Below are positions 11,813 through 13,659 of a stretch of DNA of 13,659 nt, one piece after another; within the stretch, counting starts at the first letter, position 1, and each line of letters opens with the position of its first letter. The DNA is taken from the NCBI GenBank assembly GCA_043746555.1, contig JAYTQU010000327.1:1-13659 (forward strand), read 5' to 3'. This DNA comes from CAZQYC01 sp043746555. Lineage in GTDB: Bacteria > Pseudomonadota > Gammaproteobacteria > Steroidobacterales > Steroidobacteraceae. Position numbers and translations under genes: made by a program. The notes beneath the pieces are model-generated. The model saw only the letters and a program-made list of their open reading frames with translations, had not been told where the DNA came from and made no database searches.

Positions 11813-13573
11813 GTGGAAAATAAATTTCGACGACTGAAAGTATTGCATCTTGTTGGCGCGGACAACACGGCCGCGCCGAACGCGTTGCTTTTGCCGTTGC
11901 TGACGCGCGGCGATCGACAGCATATCGAAAATCAAGTGATTCACTTCGCGCTGGGCGATACACAATTCGGTGTCGTTCGTCAGTCGGGCATTCCGGTGCA
12001 CGAATTGCCTTTGTCTGGCGATCGCTTTGCGCCGCTTGCGGCGCTTGAACTTCGTAAGTTGATTTCCAAGGTGGCGCCGGATGTCGTACACGCTTGGGGC
12101 GCGACCGCGCAATTTGCCGCGAGCTTGGTCGTGCCTTCCGGCAAAGGCAGCGCGCCGCAGGTTTGGAGCGTTGCTCGAACCACGCCACTCGCCGCAGATG
12201 CGGGATGGCTCGATAAGCGCATTTTTCAGTCCGCCAAACCCGCGCTCGCCAAACGCATTGTGTATTCATCGTCGGTGGCGGCAGCACAGTATCGTCGCGC
12301 CGGTTGGCCGGATGCGAACGCAACAGTGGTTGCGGCCGGAATCGACGCCGAACGTTTCAAACCGGATCCAATTGCGCGCGAACGTGTACGCAAGCAGTTG
12401 GAATTGCCTAAGGAAGCAATCGTTATCGGCATGCATGCGCCGTACTTGCCCGAGTTCGATCATGCGACGTTTCTCAAAGCGGTCGGCGAATTAATTCGGA
12501 CTAATCCCCATTTGTATTGCGTCCTCGCAGGCCGCGCAATGCAGAAAGGGAATGCGACATTGATGGCGGCCGTGGGTGGCGGCACGCTGGGAACTCGCAC
12601 CAGATTGATCGGCGAGTGGTCGGATGCGGGTGCGTTATTCAATGCCTGCGACATCGTGTGCTCGAGTGCGACCGTCGACAGTGCGCGTCTTGCCTTAGCG
12701 ATGGCGATGTCATGCGGCGTGCCGTGCGTCGGCACTGGTGTTGGCGCACAAGGAGAAGTGCTTGGTAATTTTGGCGTCGCTGTCGAACCGGGAAGTCCGG
12801 TCGCACTGCAACGCGGATTAAGCCGCGTGCTCGAAATGCCGCCGGATCGACTGGCGTTCGTCGTTCATGAGGCACGCAAGCATATTTGGCAGAATTTCAA
12901 TATGGCGCGCTCGATCGGAAAATTGCACGAGCTCTATATCGAATTGGCGCCCGATGTACTCGGCACCGCCGTTAACAAAACCGCCAGCGGATCGCATGAG
13001 CTGCCGCCGGAATTGGCGGTGTTCGTTCCGCCGCCGAAGCCGCAACCCGTCGAAGCGCCCGTGCCGGCGGAGCCCGCTGTCAACGCCAAAGCCGCGAGCG
13101 TAGGATTTTCCGCAACGAAATCGCAGACCGCGGCGCTATCCGACGTCGCTGTCGACGGAAACAATAGTTCGAGCGCATCCTCAGCGGTTGAATCGAAATC
13201 GGCCGCCGAATCGCAATTGTGGTCGCTCGATGCGGCGCTTGCAACACAGATGCAACAAGCAGTGAAGCCGGTCGCGGAGGATCGAGCCAACGATTCCGTA
13301 ATTTGGTCGGCGGAAGAATCCGAACTTATTCAATCGATGATGACGGAAGTCGATCCATCGGAAGTGAAACCGATTGTGGTCGAACGCCCGAAACCTAAAG
13401 TTGCACCTGCGGCGAGTGGCGTCGACACCGAACAAGCGGAAGCGAAGGCGCGCGCAGCGCGATTGATGGAAGCGCGTCGGGCCGAACTGCGCAGAACTAC
13501 AGCGAGCGCTAATACACAACCGACCGCGCCGACCGCCAAGGCAAATCCAATAGTCAAGGTCGCAAAAGGATAG
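11813..13573 (+). CDS. GT-B fold glycosyltransferase (GT4-like) with long C-terminal tail
   Basis: Residues about 8-382 have the two-domain GT-B layout: an N-terminal acceptor half (KVLHLVGADNTAAPNALLLPLL, VAPDVVHAWGATAQFAA), then VVAAGIDAERFKPD. The donor-binding half follows (VIGMHAPYLPEFDHATFLKAVGEL, LIGEWSDAGALFNACDIVCSSATVDSARLALAMAMSCGVPCVGTGVGAQGEVL). Such enzymes transfer a sugar from a nucleotide sugar to a glycan or lipid acceptor. The usual EX7E motif of this family reads Asp289-x7-Met297, so a normally important glutamate is missing. Residues 383-586 form a low-complexity tail rich in Ala, Pro, Val, Glu and Ser, with an Arg/Lys/Glu-rich helix near 545-565. There is no signal peptide or membrane segment, so it is presumably cytoplasmic. 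The GTG start is the first possible one after an in-frame TGA (11786-11788). Acceptor and product are unknown. Confidence 0.82.
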   Translation: MENKFRRLKVLHLVGADNTAAPNALLLPLLTRGDRQHIENQVIHFALGDTQFGVVRQSGIPVHELPLSGDRFAPLAALELRKLISKVAPDVVHAWGATAQFAASLVVPSGKGSAPQVWSVARTTPLAADAGWLDKRIFQSAKPALAKRIVYSSSVAAAQYRRAGWPDANATVVAAGIDAERFKPDPIARERVRKQLELPKEAIVIGMHAPYLPEFDHATFLKAVGELIRTNPHLYCVLAGRAMQKGNATLMAAVGGGTLGTRTRLIGEWSDAGALFNACDIVCSSATVDSARLALAMAMSCGVPCVGTGVGAQGEVLGNFGVAVEPGSPVALQRGLSRVLEMPPDRLAFVVHEARKHIWQNFNMARSIGKLHELYIELAPDVLGTAVNKTASGSHELPPELAVFVPPPKPQPVEAPVPAEPAVNAKAASVGFSATKSQTAALSDVAVDGNNSSSASSAVESKSAAESQLWSLDAALATQMQQAVKPVAEDRANDSVIWSAEESELIQSMMTEVDPSEVKPIVVERPKPKVAPAASGVDTEQAEAKARAARLMEARRAELRRTTASANTQPTAPTAKANPIVKVAKG

Positions 13574-13575
13574 GG

Positions 13576-13659
13576 GTGCGATTCAAACTGATGCAGACTC
13601 CGTCGTTTCAGACGTGTGTCTGGAATCGTCTCGATGGGCCCAGTAGTCATGCCACTGTC
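13576..13659 (+). CDS. Start of a further gene, cut by the right edge
   Basis: Two bases after the glycosyltransferase stop, a GTG at 13576 opens a frame that remains open for all 28 codons to the window end (MRFKLMQTPSFQTCVWNRLD). An in-frame ATG lies at 13591. An AGGA (13567-13570) placed five bases before the GTG makes a good ribosome-binding site, formed by the last codons of the upstream gene. The tight spacing suggests co-transcription and coupled translation with the glycosyltransferase. Too little is present to name a family. Confidence 0.6.
   Translation, partial: MRFKLMQTPSFQTCVWNRLDGPSSHATV

Noticed and set aside
11682..12323. Long minus-strand open frame opposite the glycosyltransferase
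   Set aside because: Arg/Ala-rich composition typical of an antisense shadow of a GC-rich gene; the plus-strand frame has clear domain signatures.

Overview
The window looks like a stretch of a proteobacterial chromosome with a GC content in the mid-50s (estimated by eye). Housekeeping genes (asd, pyrF, an lgt homologue, dacB, a DUF502 membrane protein, a GloC-type hydrolase) mix with accessory genes (two toxin-antitoxin pairs, a P450 with an AraC regulator, a lone GntR regulator, an 8-bp tandem repeat). The PyrF type (subfamily 2), the PBP4-type DacB, the DUF502 protein and a classical amino-acid attenuator in front of asd fit a gammaproteobacterium, perhaps near Xanthomonadales or Nevskiales. 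That placement is an inference from gene content, not from a marker gene.

Left part (1-3803, all minus strand). Reading leftward: a promoter, a 24-residue threonine/isoleucine-rich leader peptide, an antiterminator/terminator pair, and asd (aspartate-semialdehyde dehydrogenase). Then come a VapB-VapC pair with its own promoter and palindromic operator, pyrF (starting at a TTG one base after the vapC stop), and a divergent Lgt-family membrane protein. A possible further gene runs off the left edge. The asd leader is the most complete regulatory device here: all four classical attenuator segments can be drawn from the sequence.

Middle (3926-7147). A DMT/EamA transporter (plus) converges on a cytochrome P450 (minus). 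The P450 is divergent from an AraC-family regulator, and the shared intergenic region holds a P450 promoter candidate and a small palindrome. Two adjacent hairpins follow the AraC gene.

Accessory segment (7209-8760). A five-copy 8-bp tandem repeat precedes a YtrA-type GntR gene whose start codon lies inside a perfect inverted repeat, a likely self-operator. The GTGA stop/start overlap that would normally lead into a partner ABC-transporter gene opens only 44 codons, so the regulator looks orphaned. A Phd-PIN toxin-antitoxin pair (minus) lies just downstream.

Right part (8808-13659). dacB (minus) is divergent from a DUF502 membrane protein and a GloC-type metallohydrolase (plus, 3 bases apart). 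Then comes a GT-B glycosyltransferase with a degraded EX7E motif and a 200-residue low-complexity tail, followed two bases later by the start of another gene cut by the window edge. I found no tRNA, rRNA, CRISPR array, insertion sequence or prophage gene.
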